Assembly (NCBI RefSeq): GCF_014206975.1
Contig: NZ_JACHOU010000010.1
Coordinates: 62,001-126,000, forward strand
Length of the DNA stretch: 64,000 nt
From: Aminobacter aganoensis
GTDB lineage: Bacteria; Pseudomonadota; Alphaproteobacteria; Rhizobiales; Rhizobiaceae
Reading direction: 5' to 3'
Shown: positions 36,099-44,960 of the stretch, in pieces
Numbering within the stretch: position 1 is the first letter of the stretch
How the letters are laid out: every line of letters begins with the position of its first letter
The notes under the pieces: generated by a model
The model's database searches: none
What the model was told of the DNA's origin: nothing
What the model saw: the letters and a program-made list of their open reading frames with translations, nothing else
Program-made: the position numbers and the translations under genes

Positions 36099-36398
36099 CG
36101 AAACGAACTCGCTCTCACCTGCAGTTGTTTTCGCGTCCTCGGCGCGATGTTTCGCAAAACCTATATCGGCGGGCTTTAAGAATTCCCTTCACGGCAAGGT
36201 TTCAGGAACGTTCGGGTATATTGACCTTGCGGCAGATGTTTCCAGTATGGACAGCAGGATATTCCTGTGCGTCTGGTTGGCTGCCGGTATAGGCTGCGGC
36301 GACACCGTGTTGTTCGAGGAAAAGATGCAGAACCGGACGTACCATTGCTCGTCATCGGCCTGTTCGGTCGCGGCGCCGGCCGGGGCGCAGCCACTCTG
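36099..36398. other. Intergenic region without a recognisable gene
   Basis: About 300 bases between the divergent GGDEF-EAL and YdeI-like genes. Short open frames here have no protein-like character. The stretch 36170-36330 is lower in GC and presumably holds both promoters; I could not assign boxes. Confidence 0.5.
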
Positions 36399-36998
36399 AT
36401 GGCGCCCGTCACCGTCGATCCGGCCAAGGTCCACGAATTCAAGGACTCCGGGAGCTTTTACCGCTGGCTCGGCATCCATCACGACAAGCAGGACGAGGTC
36501 TGGATCAGGATCCACAAGGTCGCTTCCGGTCTGCCCTCGATCACGCCCAAGGAAGCCATCGACGTCGTGCTGTGCTGGGGCTGGATCGACGGCGTCCGCA
36601 AGGGCCTCGACGACACAAGTTTCCTGCAGCGCTATTCGCCGCGCGGCAGGAAGGGAACCTGGAGCCAGATCAACGTCGACAACGTCGCCCGCCTCGTAGC
36701 GGAGGGCCGCATGACCGAGTACGGCATGAGGCAGGTCGAGGCGGCCAGGGCCGACGGACGCTGGGATCGTGCCTACAAGTCCGGCAAGGACATGAAGATC
36801 CCCGACGATCTCCAGGCCGCCATCGACGCCGAGCCGGCAGCAAGGGAGATGCTCGGCAAGCTCAGCGCGCAGAACCGCTTCGCGCTCGCCTTCCGCACCC
36901 ACAACATGAAGACCGAGGCCGGCCGCAGGAAGAAGATCGAGACCTTCGTCGAGATGCTCAAGCGCGGCGAGACGATCTACCCGCAGAAGATGAAGTAG
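36399..36998 (+). CDS. YdeI/OmpD-associated family protein
   Basis: 199 residues from the ATG at 36399 (M-A-P-V-T-V-D-P). Family marks: F-Y-R-W-L-G-I-H-H, E-V-W-I-R-I-H-K, E-A-I-D-V-V-L-C-W-G-W-I-D-G, R-Y-S-P-R-G-R-K-G-T-W-S-Q-I-N, and a C-terminal K-T-E-A-G-R-R-K-K-I. E. coli YdeI is linked to antimicrobial peptide and stress resistance; the biochemical role is unknown. The longer in-frame extension upstream is arginine-rich and not family-like. Confidence 0.88.
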   Translation: MAPVTVDPAKVHEFKDSGSFYRWLGIHHDKQDEVWIRIHKVASGLPSITPKEAIDVVLCWGWIDGVRKGLDDTSFLQRYSPRGRKGTWSQINVDNVARLVAEGRMTEYGMRQVEAARADGRWDRAYKSGKDMKIPDDLQAAIDAEPAAREMLGKLSAQNRFALAFRTHNMKTEAGRRKKIETFVEMLKRGETIYPQKMK

Positions 36999-37016
36999 GT
37001 CGGCCGACGGCGAACG

Positions 37017-37316
37017 TCAGGCCCGATAAAGCCGCAGCGGCTTGGTTGCCTCGCGGCTGACCACGCCCCGTGCTTCGAGATCCAACTGGGCCGCCTTCAG
37101 CCACCAGCCGGCCTTGTCGCCGCCGGGAAACAGCTCTTGCGGCAACAGCGGCAGCAGTGCCGCCTTGGCTTCGGCCACCGTCAGTCCCGGTGCCTTGGCC
37201 GGCAGGACGGCCAGCAGCGCGTCGCGCATCGCCGTGTATTTGGCCTTGTCGACGCGCACGACGTGGCCGGGCGAGATCACGTTCCTGATTTCGATCTTGT
37301 CAGCTGCCTTGGACAT
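37017..37316 (-). CDS. DUF6958-like hypothetical protein
   Basis: 99 residues. Pattern G-H-V-V-R-V-D-K-A-K-Y-x-A-M-R-D-A-L, G-L-T-V-A-E-A-K-A-A, L-F-P-G-G-D-K-A-G-W-W-L-K-A-A-Q-L-D-L-E-A-R-G, P-L-R-L-Y. I recall this as a small family of unknown function (DUF6958), possibly a winged-helix fold. The start at 37316 overlaps the end of the GFA-family gene by 17 bases, so the two are cotranscribed. Confidence 0.7.
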   Translation of the reverse strand: MSKAADKIEIRNVISPGHVVRVDKAKYTAMRDALLAVLPAKAPGLTVAEAKAALLPLLPQELFPGGDKAGWWLKAAQLDLEARGVVSREATKPLRLYRA

Positions 37317-37860
37317 CGAGCTCGCCCTGGACATAGTCGAGTTTGGGGGCCCTAAAACCCATCGCCGCCCAGGCCGACAGCAGCCGCCACATGAAGCGGC
37401 CGGAATGCTTGGCGTAGCTCGGCAGGCCGTCCGCGAACTCGACGCCCGGTCTGCGGTCTGCGGTCATCGTGCGCATCTCGAGCGGCGGCCGGTCGTCGGG
37501 CTGGATGCGCTCGCGATAGACCGACAGCCAGTGCCCGCCTTTGAACTCCAGGAACATCGGCGCATTGCAGCAGGCGGCCACCACGCGCCGGGTCGGCGCC
37601 GCCGGGCTCAGCCGATGCTCGCGCAGCAATTCCGCACCGCGCACGCAGCGCACCCGGTCCTTGCGGTAGAGTGCAAAGACGGTGCCGCCGTCGCTTTCCA
37701 GCACCGGCGTCCCGCCGGGCAGGTCTTCGAAAATCTTGCCCGCCTTCTGGCAGCTCGAGCAATGGCAGGCCGCCGTGACGATCGGCACCCCGCTGGCCTC
37801 GAAGCCGACCCGCCCGCATCTGCAGCTCGCGCTTCGCATCTGTGACGTGGAACCTGACAT
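37300..37860 (-). CDS. GFA/CENP-V-family zinc protein
   Basis: 186 residues from the ATG at 37860 (M-S-G-S-T-S-Q-M-R) with GGGAG 9 bases upstream. Zinc ligands are C-R-C-G near the start, C-H-C-S-S-C at about 33-38 and C-C-N-A later, the GFA (glutathione-dependent formaldehyde-activating) layout. The true activity of most members is unsettled. Divergent from a TetR regulator with a dyad between them. Confidence 0.85.
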   Translation of the reverse strand: MSGSTSQMRSASCRCGRVGFEASGVPIVTAACHCSSCQKAGKIFEDLPGGTPVLESDGGTVFALYRKDRVRCVRGAELLREHRLSPAAPTRRVVAACCNAPMFLEFKGGHWLSVYRERIQPDDRPPLEMRTMTADRRPGVEFADGLPSYAKHSGRFMWRLLSAWAAMGFRAPKLDYVQGELDVQGS

Positions 37861-37892
37861 CTTCGTCGCTCCCATTGGGGTCCAGCAACTAG

Positions 37893-37907
37893 ACTGTACC
37901 GTCCAGT
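37893..37907. promoter_or_regulatory. TetR-type operator between GFA and TetR genes
   Basis: ACTGTACCGTCCAGT is a 15-bp dyad centred on C37900 with six of seven base pairs matching. It lies 33 bases ahead of the GFA-gene start and 66 ahead of the tetR start. Confidence 0.6.
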
Positions 37908-37972
37908 TTGATTTGTCAATCGGATCGGCCTATCCTGCCGCCGGGATTGCCGATGCCAGGGAAGGGCCAGCC

Positions 37973-38599
37973 ATGAGCGGTGCGAAAAGTCGCCAGCAGC
38001 GGACACGCGACGCCATCGTTTCGGCGGCAGCCGTGCTGTTCCTGAAGAACGGTTTCCTCGGCACCAACATGGACGAGATCGCGGCCACGGCCGACGTCTC
38101 CAAGCAGACCGTCTATGCCCATTTCCAGAGCAAGGAAGCGCTGTTCCTCGACGTCGTCAGGGGCATGACCGGCCTCGCCGGCGACGAGCACGAACAGCAG
38201 GTCGCCGAGCCCGAGGACGACCGCCCCATCGGCGACTACCTCCAGGAATTCGCCGAGCTCCAGCTCACCATCGTCATGACGCCCCGCCTGATGCAGTTGC
38301 GGCGCCTGGTCATCGGCGAGGCCGGACGCTTCCCCGAACTCGGCAAGGCGCTGCATGCGCTTGGGCCCCAGCGCTCGATCGGCCGCCTGTCGCGCGCCTT
38401 CGAGCGCTATCGCCGGCAGGGCCAGATGCAGGCCGAAGACCTCGAGGCCGCCGCCGGCTTCTTCAACTGGCTGGTCATGGGCGGCCCGGTCAACGACGCC
38501 ATGCTGCTGGGCGACGGCGCGATCCTGTCGCGCCAGGCCTGCCGCAGCCACGCCCGGGAGAGCGTCCGCATCTTCCTGGCGGCGTACGCACCGCGCTAG
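37973..38599 (+). CDS. TetR/AcrR-family regulator
   Basis: 208 residues. N-terminal HTH: T-R-D-A-I-V-S-A-A-A-V-L-F-L-K-N-G-F, then T-N-M-D-E-I-A-A-T-A-D-V-S-K-Q-T-V-Y-A-H-F. The C-terminal domain resembles the TetR_C_7/AefR-like group (R-L-V-I-G-E-A-x-R-F-P-E-L). AAGGG precedes the ATG. Probably represses itself and the divergent GFA/DUF6958 pair through the dyad at 37893. Ligand unknown. Confidence 0.92.
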   Translation: MSGAKSRQQRTRDAIVSAAAVLFLKNGFLGTNMDEIAATADVSKQTVYAHFQSKEALFLDVVRGMTGLAGDEHEQQVAEPEDDRPIGDYLQEFAELQLTIVMTPRLMQLRRLVIGEAGRFPELGKALHALGPQRSIGRLSRAFERYRRQGQMQAEDLEAAAGFFNWLVMGGPVNDAMLLGDGAILSRQACRSHARESVRIFLAAYAPR

Positions 38600-38646
38600 A
38601 CGCGCACGCCGCATGGCACCGGCCTATGGCCGGCACCAGGCAGGGC

Positions 38647-39705
38647 TCATTGCCCGGGAGCCATCAGGTCGCGCACCAGCCTGTCCTTCACCAGCCTGAT
38701 CATCTCGGCATGCAGTTCCCCGCGCGGCCTGCTCGCCTCGTCGGAACAGATCGGATCGATCTCGCCCACCGACTTCAGCAGATCGGCGGCACCGTCCTTG
38801 CATTCCGGCAGGAAGCTGAAATGCGTGGCGCCGGCCACCGTCGCATAGCTGCCCTTCGGCGTCAGTTGCGCCAGCTTGTCGGAGATCACGGCCAGCGGGA
38901 TGGTTTCGCCCTCGCCGAGATTGATGAAGTGCATCGGGATCGCGATCTCCGTCAGGCTCTGCGCATCATAGGCCTGGGCGAGGCCGGGATCGGCCAGCAC
39001 AGCCGTCTTGATGCGGCGGTCGAGGTTTGACTGCTCGAAGCGCGCCCGCTCGATGCTGCGCAGGTCGAGCCTGTCGACCGTCACCCGCTCTTCGTCGACA
39101 TAGCCTGTGCCGCCGGCAAACCAGGCGCAGTCCCATTTCTTGTAGCCGTCGCAATAGCTGGCATAGGCCTCGAGATCGGCGCGTGCGCCGGCGAGCTCCA
39201 TGGCCGCGGCGCCGCCGAGCGAAAAGCCGACCACGCCGATCCTGTCGGCGTCGATGACGTTGCTCCAGGCCGGGTCCACGGTCATCGCGTCGATGACGGC
39301 CGAAAGGTCGCCGGTGCGCTGCCACAGCTTCGGCGTGTCGGCCGGCGTTGAATCCCCGCTGGTCGTGCCCGGATGGTTGGGGCCGGCAACGACGAAGCCC
39401 GCCTTGGCCAGTTCGGTGGCGAGCCAGCCCATGGCCTGCACGCGGCTGCCCGAGCCGTGCGACAAAAGCACCAGCGGATGGCGGCCCGGCACGGGCGGCG
39501 CGTCTCGCGCGGCTGGCGTACCCTTGAAAACCCTGTTGTCGCCCAGGGTCGTCGGCGTGCCGCCGGCGCCGGCCGGATACCAGACGGTCACGGCAAGGTC
39601 GCGGCCGGGCTGGGCCACGGTCCCCTCGCGCACGCCCACCTCCGAAGCGAAGCAGGCGGAAACGAAGCCGATGAGGGCAGGAATGGTGGAAAGCAGCTGG
39701 AGCAT
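38647..39705 (-). CDS. Secreted alpha/beta hydrolase (PAF-acetylhydrolase/dienelactone hydrolase-like)
   Basis: 352 residues. A signal-like segment (L-L-S-T-I-P-A-L-I-G-F-V-S-A-C-F-A) is followed by an alpha/beta-hydrolase fold with oxyanion region L-L-S-H-G-S-G-S, nucleophile elbow G-F-S-L-G-G and a C-terminal H-F-S-F-L acid/His region. N-H-P-G-T-T and D-R-I-G-V-V are typical of the predicted dienelactone hydrolase group. The ATG at 39705 with GAGG upstream is preferred over 39744. Divergent from a membrane-linked AraC regulator. Substrate unknown. Confidence 0.87.
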   Translation of the reverse strand: MLQLLSTIPALIGFVSACFASEVGVREGTVAQPGRDLAVTVWYPAGAGGTPTTLGDNRVFKGTPAARDAPPVPGRHPLVLLSHGSGSRVQAMGWLATELAKAGFVVAGPNHPGTTSGDSTPADTPKLWQRTGDLSAVIDAMTVDPAWSNVIDADRIGVVGFSLGGAAAMELAGARADLEAYASYCDGYKKWDCAWFAGGTGYVDEERVTVDRLDLRSIERARFEQSNLDRRIKTAVLADPGLAQAYDAQSLTEIAIPMHFINLGEGETIPLAVISDKLAQLTPKGSYATVAGATHFSFLPECKDGAADLLKSVGEIDPICSDEASRPRGELHAEMIRLVKDRLVRDLMAPGQ

Positions 39706-39834
39706 GAGAACCTCGCTCTGTTTTTCGAAACGACGAGCCAGCAATGGCGAAATCGGGCAGCCTCATCGTCCTCGATCGCGATTCAGGTCGTGCTCGATCG
39801 CGATGCAGGCCATGATCGGCCGTCTTTTCCTCAG

Positions 39835-40872
39835 GTGAGATTCGCCTTGATCTTCGTGCCCCTGTCCTTCGTCGCCGCGCTGTTGCTGGTCATCCTGCTC
39901 GTCGCGGCGCTGCGCGCCCGGGAAACCACCGGCGGCAACACGGCATTCCTCGTCCTCGTCGCCCTCTGCGCCGTGCAGTCGGTCGTCGTCGGCCTGCGCT
40001 GGGGCTACCATGTCGAGGCGGCGCGTTATGTCCTGCCGATCCTGGCAGCCAGCCTGCCGCCGCTGGTGCTCCTCAGTTTTCGTACCTTGCTCCAGCGCGA
40101 CGATGCCGGCAGCGGCGCCGTGCGCTGGCTCCACGCCTTGCCGCCGCTGGTCATGATCGCTCTGGTGCTGTTCGTGCCCGCCCTCATCGACGTCGCGCTG
40201 ATCGTGATCTTCGTCGGCTATGCGCTCGCCGTGCTGAACCTCGGGCGCAGCGGTCCCGACGCCCTTGTCGAGGCGCGCCTCGACAGCGCGGTTGCCGCCC
40301 ACCGCGCGCTGGTCATCGCCGCTGCAGCGCTATGCCTGTCGGCTTTGTTCGACCTCGGCGTGCTGCTCGCCTTCGAATGGTCGATGGGGGCGAACGCCGA
40401 GATCATCGCCAGCAACGCCAACATTCTCGGCCTGTTCTTCATCGGCCTGACCGCCTTCGTCGCCTCGCGCGCCCATCCCTCGGCGCCGACCCAGCCCGGC
40501 CCACCCGAGCCGTCGCCCTCCGAGCAGGACCGCGAAATCCTCGACCGGGTCCAGCGCCTGCTCGTCGACCAGAAGCTCTATCGCGATGACAACCTCACCT
40601 TGTCGCGGCTGGCCCGCCGCGTGGGCGTGCCGGCGCGGCAGATCTCCGGCGCCGTCAACCGCCTCGCCGGCAAGAACGTCTCGCAATACATCAACGACAT
40701 CAGGATCTCCGAAGCCTGCCGCCTGCTGCGCGACACCGACATGTCGGTCACCGCGGCCATGCTCGACGCCGGCTTCCAGACCAAGTCCAACTTCAACCGC
40801 GAGTTCCGCCGCGTCACCGCGCTCAGCCCGGCCTCCTGGCGCGAACAGAACCGGCCCCGGGCCGCAGCCTGA
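39835..40872 (+). CDS. AraC-family regulator with N-terminal membrane domain
   Basis: 345 residues from a GTG at 39835. Six to seven hydrophobic helices fill residues 1-205, a linker rich in P and S follows, and a C-terminal AraC HTH pair spans about 250-340 (L-T-L-S-R-L-A-R-R-V-G-V-P-A-R-Q-I-S, then V-T-A-A-M-L-D-A-G-F-Q-T-K-S-N-F-N-R-E-F). A membrane-embedded AraC protein would sense a signal in or across the bilayer and bind DNA directly. Divergent from the exported hydrolase, a plausible target. Ribosome site weak; start uncertain. Confidence 0.82.
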   Translation: MRFALIFVPLSFVAALLLVILLVAALRARETTGGNTAFLVLVALCAVQSVVVGLRWGYHVEAARYVLPILAASLPPLVLLSFRTLLQRDDAGSGAVRWLHALPPLVMIALVLFVPALIDVALIVIFVGYALAVLNLGRSGPDALVEARLDSAVAAHRALVIAAAALCLSALFDLGVLLAFEWSMGANAEIIASNANILGLFFIGLTAFVASRAHPSAPTQPGPPEPSPSEQDREILDRVQRLLVDQKLYRDDNLTLSRLARRVGVPARQISGAVNRLAGKNVSQYINDIRISEACRLLRDTDMSVTAAMLDAGFQTKSNFNREFRRVTALSPASWREQNRPRAAA

Positions 40873-40898
40873 GGCGGGCTATCTTTTTTCGCGCGGTT

Positions 40899-42023
40899 TT
40901 ATCCCCGCAGCCCGTCAAAGAACGCCGCGACCTCTTGCGCCCACGCCTCCGGCACCTCCATCGCCGCGAAATGGCCACCGCTGGTGAGCTCCGTCCAGCG
41001 CACGATGGCGTTGCCGTCTTCGCCATAGCGGCGGATGGCGACCTCGTCGCGGGCAAACACCGCCACCCCTGTCGGCACGCCCGAATTCGGCTTCGGCGAC
41101 CACGCCTCCGGATCGTGCGCGTTCTCGTAATAGAGCCTTATCGACGAGGCGGCGGTGCCGGTGAACCAGTAGACCAGCACGTTGGTCAAAAACCCGTCCA
41201 GATCGACCGCGTCGGGACTGTCGCCGAAGCCGGCAAACATGTCGCCCAGCCAGGCGATCAGCCCGGCCGGCGAATCCGAAATGCCATAGGCCAGCGTCTG
41301 CGGCCGGCTCGACTGCAGTGCGTTGAAGCCGAAGCGCTCGGCCATGAACTGCTGCAGCCGCTGCAGCCTGGTTTTTTCGGCATCGCTGAACGTCGCGATC
41401 TCGGCGGGTTCGATCGGGCCGAGCGGAATGAAGCCCATCGTCGCCGCGTTCACATGCACGCCGATGACCCGTTCGGGCGCTGCCCGGCCGATGGCGGGTG
41501 CGATGATGGCACCTGCGTCGCCGCCCTGCACGCCGAAGCGCTGATAGCCGAGCCGCGTCATCAGCTCCAGCATGGCGCTGGCGATGCGCCCGTCGTTCCA
41601 GCCGGCCTCGCACGTCGGCCCGGAGAAGCCGAAGCCGGGCAGCGACGGGATGACGAGATCGAAACCGGCCGCAGTCAGCGGCGCGATCGCACCAAGGAAC
41701 TCGACGAACGAGCTCGGCCAGCCATGCAGCAGAAGCAGCGGCACCGCATCCTGGGCTTGCGACGTCACATGCAGGAAATGGATCTTTTGGCCGTCGATCT
41801 CGGTGACGAACTGCGGATGGCTGTTGATCGCGGCCTCTGCGGCGCGCCAGTCGAAGCCATTGTTCAGCCGCTCGATCGCGCGGGTGACGAAGCCCGACGC
41901 CATGCCATAGCTCCAGCCCGCGCCCGGGACCTCGTTGGCGAGCCGCGTGTTGGCCAGGCGCTGCTTGAGGTCGGCCAGTTCGGCCTCTGGAATGGCGATC
42001 TTGAAGGGGGTGATGTCAGACAT
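40899..42023 (-). CDS. Epoxide hydrolase (EHN domain, alpha/beta fold)
   Basis: 374 residues. The N-terminal EHN domain (F-K-I-A-I-P-E-A-E-L-A-D-L-K-Q-R-L) precedes the alpha/beta-hydrolase core with oxyanion H-G-W-P-S-S, nucleophile Asp in Q-G-G-D-A-G-A and His in S-G-G-H-F-A-A-M-E. Hydrolyses epoxides to diols; juvenile-hormone/microsomal-type family. The usual G-G-D-W-G is G-G-D-A-G here. Followed on the same strand side by an AraC gene lying upstream; ATG 42023 has GGGG nearby. Confidence 0.92.
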   Translation of the reverse strand: MSDITPFKIAIPEAELADLKQRLANTRLANEVPGAGWSYGMASGFVTRAIERLNNGFDWRAAEAAINSHPQFVTEIDGQKIHFLHVTSQAQDAVPLLLLHGWPSSFVEFLGAIAPLTAAGFDLVIPSLPGFGFSGPTCEAGWNDGRIASAMLELMTRLGYQRFGVQGGDAGAIIAPAIGRAAPERVIGVHVNAATMGFIPLGPIEPAEIATFSDAEKTRLQRLQQFMAERFGFNALQSSRPQTLAYGISDSPAGLIAWLGDMFAGFGDSPDAVDLDGFLTNVLVYWFTGTAASSIRLYYENAHDPEAWSPKPNSGVPTGVAVFARDEVAIRRYGEDGNAIVRWTELTSGGHFAAMEVPEAWAQEVAAFFDGLRG

Positions 42024-42158
42024 GTGCCGCGTCCACTTTGACTTGGTGCATCGACCCTTTCGAAAACAGCTTCCGCCATCAGGGGCCGTGCACGGGGTTG
42101 AAAGTGCATCCTTTCTAGCCGGCGGCAGGGTCCTGGGGATTGAAGATTTCCGACAGTT

Positions 42159-42824
42159 TCAGCGGCGCGCGGCCTGCCCGGGTGTCGTGCCCATGATCGC
42201 CTTCACCGAGCGGATCATGTGCGGCTGGTCGGCATAGCCGAGCGCGAAGGCGACGTCCGCCGCCGGCCGCCCCTGCTGCAACAGCGCCAGCGCCTTCTGG
42301 GCGCGCTCGATCTGGGTGAAGGTCTTGTAGGTGACCCCGGTCGTCTTCAGGAAATGCCGCTGCATCGTCCGCTCCGACATTGCCATCGGATGCCCTGAGA
42401 CGACCGACGCGACCACCCGGTTGTCCTCGACGATACAGTTGCGCACCAGCTTGCGCACGAAGCCGTCGACGGTCTCGAAAGTCGGGATCTCCAGCACGTC
42501 CGCCCCGAGCCGGAAGCGGTCCTTGCCGATCATGTCCAGCACCACGCCCTGGTCGCGCATCACCTCGCCCGGCATCAGCGGCATGAAGCTGCTCGGCTTG
42601 AAGGCGATCGCCAGGATCTCGTCGCCGGCGGCATAGTCGTGGGTCACGGCAGCGGTGGTCAGCCCGGTGCGCAGCACGGTGGTCGTGTCGCCATTCCTGA
42701 AAACGACCACGTCCCAGCACCCGTCCGGCTGCATCTTCATCGAGCCGCCGGTCGCAAACCGCGTCCGCGTCACCGCCGCGACAAACGGCGACGACCACCC
42801 CTCCAGTGTCACGACCTCATGCAT
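42159..42824 (-). CDS. AraC-family transcriptional regulator
   Basis: 221 residues from the ATG at 42824 (M-H-E-V-V-T-L-E-G-W). The C-terminal AraC domain shows S-E-R-T-M-Q-R-H-F-L-K-T-T-G and V-A-F-A-L-G-Y-A-D-Q-P-H-M-I-R-S-V-K. The N-terminal half is a short cupin-like sensor. The longer in-frame start at 42944 is not favoured. Probably controls the adjacent epoxide hydrolase. A decayed copy of its 5' end lies at 44459-44632. Confidence 0.85.
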   Translation of the reverse strand: MHEVVTLEGWSSPFVAAVTRTRFATGGSMKMQPDGCWDVVVFRNGDTTTVLRTGLTTAAVTHDYAAGDEILAIAFKPSSFMPLMPGEVMRDQGVVLDMIGKDRFRLGADVLEIPTFETVDGFVRKLVRNCIVEDNRVVASVVSGHPMAMSERTMQRHFLKTTGVTYKTFTQIERAQKALALLQQGRPAADVAFALGYADQPHMIRSVKAIMGTTPGQAARR

Positions 42825-43223
42825 CTTTGCCGCCGCTCTTCTCGCATGAGCAGTGTCGCCGGTGTTGGCAGGGGAGGCAAGTGCAGGCAGCAAGCTGCTG
42901 CCGGCCGGCATCGTTGGGGCTATCGCCGATAGCTGTTGGCTCAAGCCGTTTCGGACGGCGGCCGCGCCTTGACACGCCTGACATGGCGGCTAGTTTCCCG
43001 CCCGCGAGGTAACGTCCTCTCCCACAAGGGGAAAGCCCATAGGGGAAAGAATGTCCGGGAACGGCCCGGCCCACTCAAGGGGCCTGTTCATGCGCCGTCT
43101 TCATCCTGTCCTCGCGCCTTGTCCTGAGACCGGCCGACACATGGCCGAGACGCTTCGGGAACTCCGGGCTGCGTATCTTGCTGCCGGGAATGGACCGCGC
43201 CTGATGATGCCAGCAGCTTCAAC
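42825..43223. other. Intergenic region between AraC and MFS genes
   Basis: About 400 bases. The first ~50 are similar to the DNA beside the AraC remnant near 44640-44690. Otherwise I see no convincing coding frame, RNA or terminator. It should contain the divergent promoters of both genes. Confidence 0.5.
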
Positions 43224-44426
43224 ATGACCGGACTTGGCGCCCCTCCCTCCAGCGACGTCGCATCCCCGCCTCTCGACAGGCCACGGAGCCGCTGGCCGCT
43301 GCTGTGCTGGTTTGCCTCGTCGGCGACATTGAACGTTCCCCAGGCTTCCGCGCCGGTGGCGTTCTCGCTCGTCGCCCTGAGCGTCATGGGCGACGCACGC
43401 GGCGGTGCCGCCATGATCCTGGCCATGACCCTTGCCCAGGTCGTCGGCGCCATCCCGATCACGCGGCTCGGCAGGAACCGTTCGGCCGCCACCTTCCTCA
43501 GGCTGCTGGTCGCCTTCCGCACGCTCGCTCTGGCTGCCGTCGTCCTGTGCGCGCATTACCAGGCGCCCTTTGCCTTGCTCGTCGCCTTCGCGGCTGTGGC
43601 CGGCTTGGTCAACGGCGCGGCGTCAGGCTATCTGCGTGCGCTGCTCAATCACTTCACGCCCGCTTCGCATCTGCCGCGAACGCTCGGCATCGCCGCCACC
43701 CTCAATGAACTGACCTTCGTTCTCGGTCCGGTGCTGGCATCCGCCCTGGGCGCTGTCTCGCCGGTCTTTGCCCTGCTCGCGCTGACGCTGCTCGGCGCCA
43801 TTCCGGCCCTGCTGGTGCCGCAGGCGGGCAAAAGCCATGTCGAGGACGCGCCTCATGCCGAGGGTTCGGTGCTCAGCCCGTCCATCCTGCTGTGGCTCGT
43901 CTGCGCCGCCGCGGGCTCGTCCACGGTCGCTGCCATCGAGATCGGCGCCGTAGCACTCGCGCTCAAATTCGGCTACCCGCCGACGCTGGCCATCCTGTTC
44001 ACCGTGCCGCTGTGCCTGGCCTCGGTCGCCGGCGGCATCTGGGTCAGCGTGCGCAACCGCACGGTCAGCGACAGGGCCGTCGTCTTGCTGCTGGGCGTCG
44101 TGACCTTCGGCGCCGCACTCACCGCCCTCGGCCCATCGCTTGAAACCACCGTCGCCGGCGCCATCCTCATCGGACTGGTCCTGGCGCCGCTCGGCACCTA
44201 CTACTCGCTCGTCCTCGACCGCCTGGCCCCGCCGCGCCGGCGGCCCGAAGTCTTCGCCCTGCTGCGCACCTCGAGCGCGCTAGGCATCATCTTCGCCAGC
44301 GCTGTCCTGACCGCTGCATCCCTGTCGAGCGCGCTGATCGTGGTGACGGCAACGATGTTCGCGGTGACGCTGACGGTCGGCGTCGCAACCCTCCGGCGCC
44401 GAACCGGAGCCGTCAATCAAGCCTGA
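43224..44426 (+). CDS. MFS transporter
   Basis: 400 residues with about 12 hydrophobic helices in two halves. The helix 2-3 loop reads I-T-R-L-G-R-N-R, a degenerate MFS signature; L-N-E-L-T-F-V-L-G-P-V-L-A-S lies in helix 5 and resembles the motif C region of drug/sugar efflux members. Exported substrate unknown. Start ATG 43224; no strong ribosome site. Flanked by the AraC gene and its pseudogene copy. Confidence 0.85.
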   Translation: MTGLGAPPSSDVASPPLDRPRSRWPLLCWFASSATLNVPQASAPVAFSLVALSVMGDARGGAAMILAMTLAQVVGAIPITRLGRNRSAATFLRLLVAFRTLALAAVVLCAHYQAPFALLVAFAAVAGLVNGAASGYLRALLNHFTPASHLPRTLGIAATLNELTFVLGPVLASALGAVSPVFALLALTLLGAIPALLVPQAGKSHVEDAPHAEGSVLSPSILLWLVCAAAGSSTVAAIEIGAVALALKFGYPPTLAILFTVPLCLASVAGGIWVSVRNRTVSDRAVVLLLGVVTFGAALTALGPSLETTVAGAILIGLVLAPLGTYYSLVLDRLAPPRRRPEVFALLRTSSALGIIFASAVLTAASLSSALIVVTATMFAVTLTVGVATLRRRTGAVNQA

Positions 44427-44458
44427 GGGCGGGAGGCCGCGCGGCGACCGCCAAAACC

Positions 44459-44632
44459 GCGTCCCCGGCGGCATGGTCGTGGGTAATGGCCGAGGTGGTC
44501 AGCCCGCTGCGCAGCACTGACGTCGTGTCGCCATCCCTGAAAATGACCACGTCCCGCCGCTGCCAAACCGGGTCCGCGTCACCGCCTCGACAAACGGCGA
44601 CGACTACCCTCCAGTGTCACGACCTCATGCAT
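44459..44632 (-). pseudogene. Decayed 5' fragment of an AraC-family gene (copy of 42159-42824)
   Basis: Near-identical in order to 42640-42830: the initial ATG-CAT-GAG codons, the ACGACC-ACGTCC segment and the GTCAGCCCG-GCGCAGCAC segment all recur, with about 29 bases deleted in the middle and scattered changes. The copy stops where the MFS 3' end begins. Homology continues upstream to about 44690, after which base composition drops into the island. No full-length product is possible. Confidence 0.8.
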
Positions 44633-44843
44633 TATCGCCGCCGGGCTCCTCGCAAGCGCAGTGTCGCCGGAGTTGTGGGGGATGCAATGGTGGTGGAGGC
44701 GGTGGCCCGAACAACTTGGCAGATGAGCGTGGTAAAACAGACGTCTCAGGCCGCCGTTGCTCGCTGCCTCGGTTCCGCGTGACCAACGATAGAGCGTACA
44801 ACTTTACCCCGCTTGATAGACTTCGATCTCCTGCGATTTTTGA

Positions 44844-44871
44844 TTGCGACTTAGGGCAGAGAATCTACTAT
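44844..44871 (+). promoter_or_regulatory. Candidate sigma-70 promoter of the HD-kinase-PNP operon
   Basis: TTGCGA (44844-44849) and TACTAT (44866-44871) lie 16 bp apart in AT-rich DNA. The predicted leader is ~80 bases to the ATG at 44961. The match is moderate and there is no operator-like dyad. Confidence 0.35.
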
Positions 44872-44960
44872 ACCAGCGCGAATATTCATGGAATTTACGG
44901 CGCCTCTCGGTAATGCTTCGGTGTCGGATCGGTAGTCACTTGAATAAGATCAGGGTCAAG

